A stretch of DNA of 64,000 nt from Leishmania infantum JPCM5. Lineage: Eukaryota; Euglenozoa; Kinetoplastea; Trypanosomatida; Trypanosomatidae. The stretch covers positions 96,001 through 160,000 of the forward strand of contig NC_009408.2 of assembly GCF_000002875.2 (NCBI RefSeq). The letters run 5' to 3'. Under the pieces are notes generated by a model. The model was not told the origin of the DNA, did no database searches, and saw only the letters and a list, made by a program, of their open reading frames with translations. Of the stretch, positions 62,093 through 64,000 are shown in pieces (positions within the stretch are counted from its first letter, which is position 1; every line of letters starts with the position of its first letter). Made by a program: the position numbers and the translations under genes.

Positions 62093-63626
62093 GCGTCGAA
62101 GAGCAAAGGAAGAAATACACAAGACGCCAGTGCCTGTCGCCCCATCTGTTTTTCTTTTCGTGCGTTTCGTGCGCGGGGAGATTGCCACGGCCGCACGGGG
62201 CCCTTCTGCTTGCCGCTCTTCACTGTCTACACAGCCTCCGCTAACCACCCACCCCCTGGGCTGCCGCATGCGCACGTCCTTTTCGTTTCCTTTGGAATCC
62301 CTTCTTTGTCGTAGCACGACATGTTTTCCGCACGCCTTCCCCCTGCCACTCCGTCATGTAGACGCGCATGCCCCCAGTTTTCTTTTTGCTTCTCCAAGTA
62401 AGTTTGTATATGTTTTTGGCTGTGCGTGTGCCCTGTGGAGTTCAGCTGGCGCCGTGATGTCCTCGGAGGACGGCGCACGTAATCAAACGGTAAATGACCT
62501 GGTGCGCATGCGCAGCGCACTCGCAGAGTTTCTCTACGCGTATCTTTTTTCCAAAACAAGGAAGGAAGACGAAGGACACCGGTGCCTTGCCGGTAAGTGT
62601 GTGTGTGTGTCTCTGTGGAGGGAGGGCCTCTCATTCTTCTAGGCCTCACTGCCCGTCACACGCACAACCTATTGGCGTAGATGTAGGAAGTGACGAGAGG
62701 GACGGGTGCACACCCCGCCTCCTTGACGCGGTGCGTTCTTTCTGCAATCCCGTCACCCCTCCTTCTCGTCCCCGATACCCGCTTCCTGCCTCTCTTTGCC
62801 CAGGTAGCACGTGCACCTCTGTGAGTCGGGAAGCAAGCACAGAGAGAGAGTCCAGCGAGAGGGCCACACTTCGCATCAGTGAAGGCCTTCTCAGCACGAA
62901 ATCCTTGTCAAGAGAAAGGGTATTTATGTTTATCTATATAGTTACATACTATCGTGAAGGCGTGCCTCGGAGAGTGAGTGCTGATCGCGAACTCTCGCTC
63001 TCTGTCCAACTCACCTCCTCCTCTCCGTCCCTCTGCCAGCAAGCCCCGTGCGCACCCCGTCCGTGCCTGACCTCTTTCGGTTGGTTTGGTCTCTGTATGT
63101 ACCGCCGTGCGCTTTTCTCGGGGCATGATGGTGCGGGCAAGACCGGGGCAGAGAGGGGGCGGATCTTTCGTTTTCCATTTGGCGTCCATTGTGTGGAGGC
63201 GATCACGTTTCTGCCCATGTGTCGGTGTCACTTACCCCGCCCGCCTCTTTTTCTATATCTTTGGCTGTATGGGGGGAAGGGTGCCTCTCTCCCCTGCCCG
63301 GTTCTGCCAGTGACATCATGGGCGGCCCCATACTCTCGCTTGGACAAACAAGCACCGGCACACGCACACACACGTTTGCGTGTCTGTGTGTGTGTGTGTG
63401 TGTATGGTTGCTCTTCAAGAAAAGGACGGGCTCCACTAGTGCGAGTATGACGCTGGTGTAACTCTCTGTCTGTCAGTCTCTCGCCCCCTCTTCCATCCAT
63501 CTCTCTCTCTCACACACCTGCGCACACACACACACACACACCTCACACTGGCGACGCAAAGAATGCACAGGTAGTCCGAGCACCTTTCTCAGACGCGAAA
63601 AACCGCGGGTCTTTCCAGCGGTCCCA
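62093..63626. other. Leader region of Stealth copy 2
   Basis: CT-rich and CA/TG-rich sequence. A pyrimidine tract at about 63470-63515 precedes the ATG. No separate gene supported. Confidence 0.5.
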
Positions 63627-64000
63627 ATGACGGCAGTCACCGCTAAGTTTTTGTACGTGCGCAACCCGGCGCTGTGCTGCTTCCTCATTCTTACAGGCGC
63701 CGTCGTTCTTTTCATATGGGCTCGTATCCACAAGTGGCACCAGCGAGCCCGTATGGCGGCGCGCTCGCGAATGAAAGACGTGCGACATGTTCTCCAGATG
63801 TGCCGTCGACGACCCCGCAGCTGGAACCGGATTGCCGAGGCGGTGGCGGTGATGCTATACAACTCTTGGCCACTAAATGCAACGGTCTTTAGCGCCCTTC
63901 TGACTGTTCACTGCGTTATGCTAGGTATCGAACGGCTTCACACTTACCGTAACGGGCCTCGCAACCTCCAACTCTGGACCTACCAGGAGACACATTTCGA
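63627..64000 (+). CDS. Stealth-family protein, copy 2, N-terminal part (cut by window end)
   Basis: The frame opens at ATG 63627 and stays open for 124 codons to the window end. The protein starts MTAVTAKFLYVRNPALCC. A hydrophobic segment (about 14-31) is followed by a basic stretch rich in Arg/Lys (about 32-66) and a second hydrophobic segment (about 83-98). It then enters LQLWTYQETHF, identical to residues ~120-130 of the gene at 56435. The last 32 bases (63969-64000) match 56792-56823 exactly. The N-terminal ~113 residues share the same helix, basic linker, helix plan but little sequence. This is therefore the beginning of a second tandem Stealth gene whose body lies beyond the window. What follows base 64000 is unknown. 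Confidence 0.85.
   Translation, partial: MTAVTAKFLYVRNPALCCFLILTGAVVLFIWARIHKWHQRARMAARSRMKDVRHVLQMCRRRPRSWNRIAEAVAVMLYNSWPLNATVFSALLTVHCVMLGIERLHTYRNGPRNLQLWTYQETHF

Noticed and set aside
1..64000. Strand-switch region, CRISPR array, tRNA, rRNA or snoRNA genes
   Set aside because: All credible genes run on the + strand. No direct-repeat and spacer pattern or recognisable structural RNA was seen. Small RNAs cannot be excluded by eye.

Overview
The window reads as a Leishmania chromosome. It is GC-rich with long intergenic tracts of CT-, CA/TG- and AT-type simple sequence. Every convincing gene lies on the + strand with no visible intron, as expected inside one polycistronic unit processed by trans-splicing and polyadenylation. 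No bacterial operon signals, CRISPR arrays, tRNA or rRNA genes were seen. From memory of Leishmania gene order (fumarate hydratase, PIG-O, UDP-Gal transporters, mitochondrial aspartate aminotransferase) it matches chromosome 24. The species cannot be fixed from sequence reading alone.

Layout: (1) 1-11584 holds the 3' end of a class I fumarate hydratase, an Rsm22/METTL17-type mitoribosome factor, a PIG-O-type GPI ethanolamine-phosphate transferase and a four-helix membrane protein. (2) 11.6-24.3 kb is a recombination-marked region. It has two mosaic paralogues of an LPG5A-type UDP-galactose transporter in tandem, each behind a copy of the same ~1.3 kb flank. Between them lie a dead ingi/L1Tc-clade retroposon (DIRE) and a short run of telomere-like hexamers. 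(3) 28.5-54.3 kb carries mitochondrial-type aspartate aminotransferase, a coiled-coil/Ser-rich protein, a membrane-anchored lumenal protein, a TPR-SET (SMYD-like) protein, a doublecortin-like/P-loop protein, a UCH37-type deubiquitinase and a 1361-residue orphan. (4) 54.3-64.0 kb holds a tandem pair of Stealth-family (hexose-phosphate transferase) genes. The second is cut by the window end and is easy to miss because it has no stop here. Both are preceded by copies of one ~0.4 kb dispersed repeat, and the first also by a truncated copy of the transporter flank.

Functional theme: PIG-O, the two UDP-Gal transporters and the two Stealth proteins all fit ER/Golgi construction of GPI anchors and phosphoglycans (Gal-Man-phosphate polymers). 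The main hypothesis here is that the Stealth pair supplies sugar-1-phosphate transfer for phosphoglycans. This is inference from family membership and context. Both the transporter and the Stealth pairs are mosaics of near-identical and strongly diverged blocks, which points to ongoing conversion or unequal exchange in this cluster.
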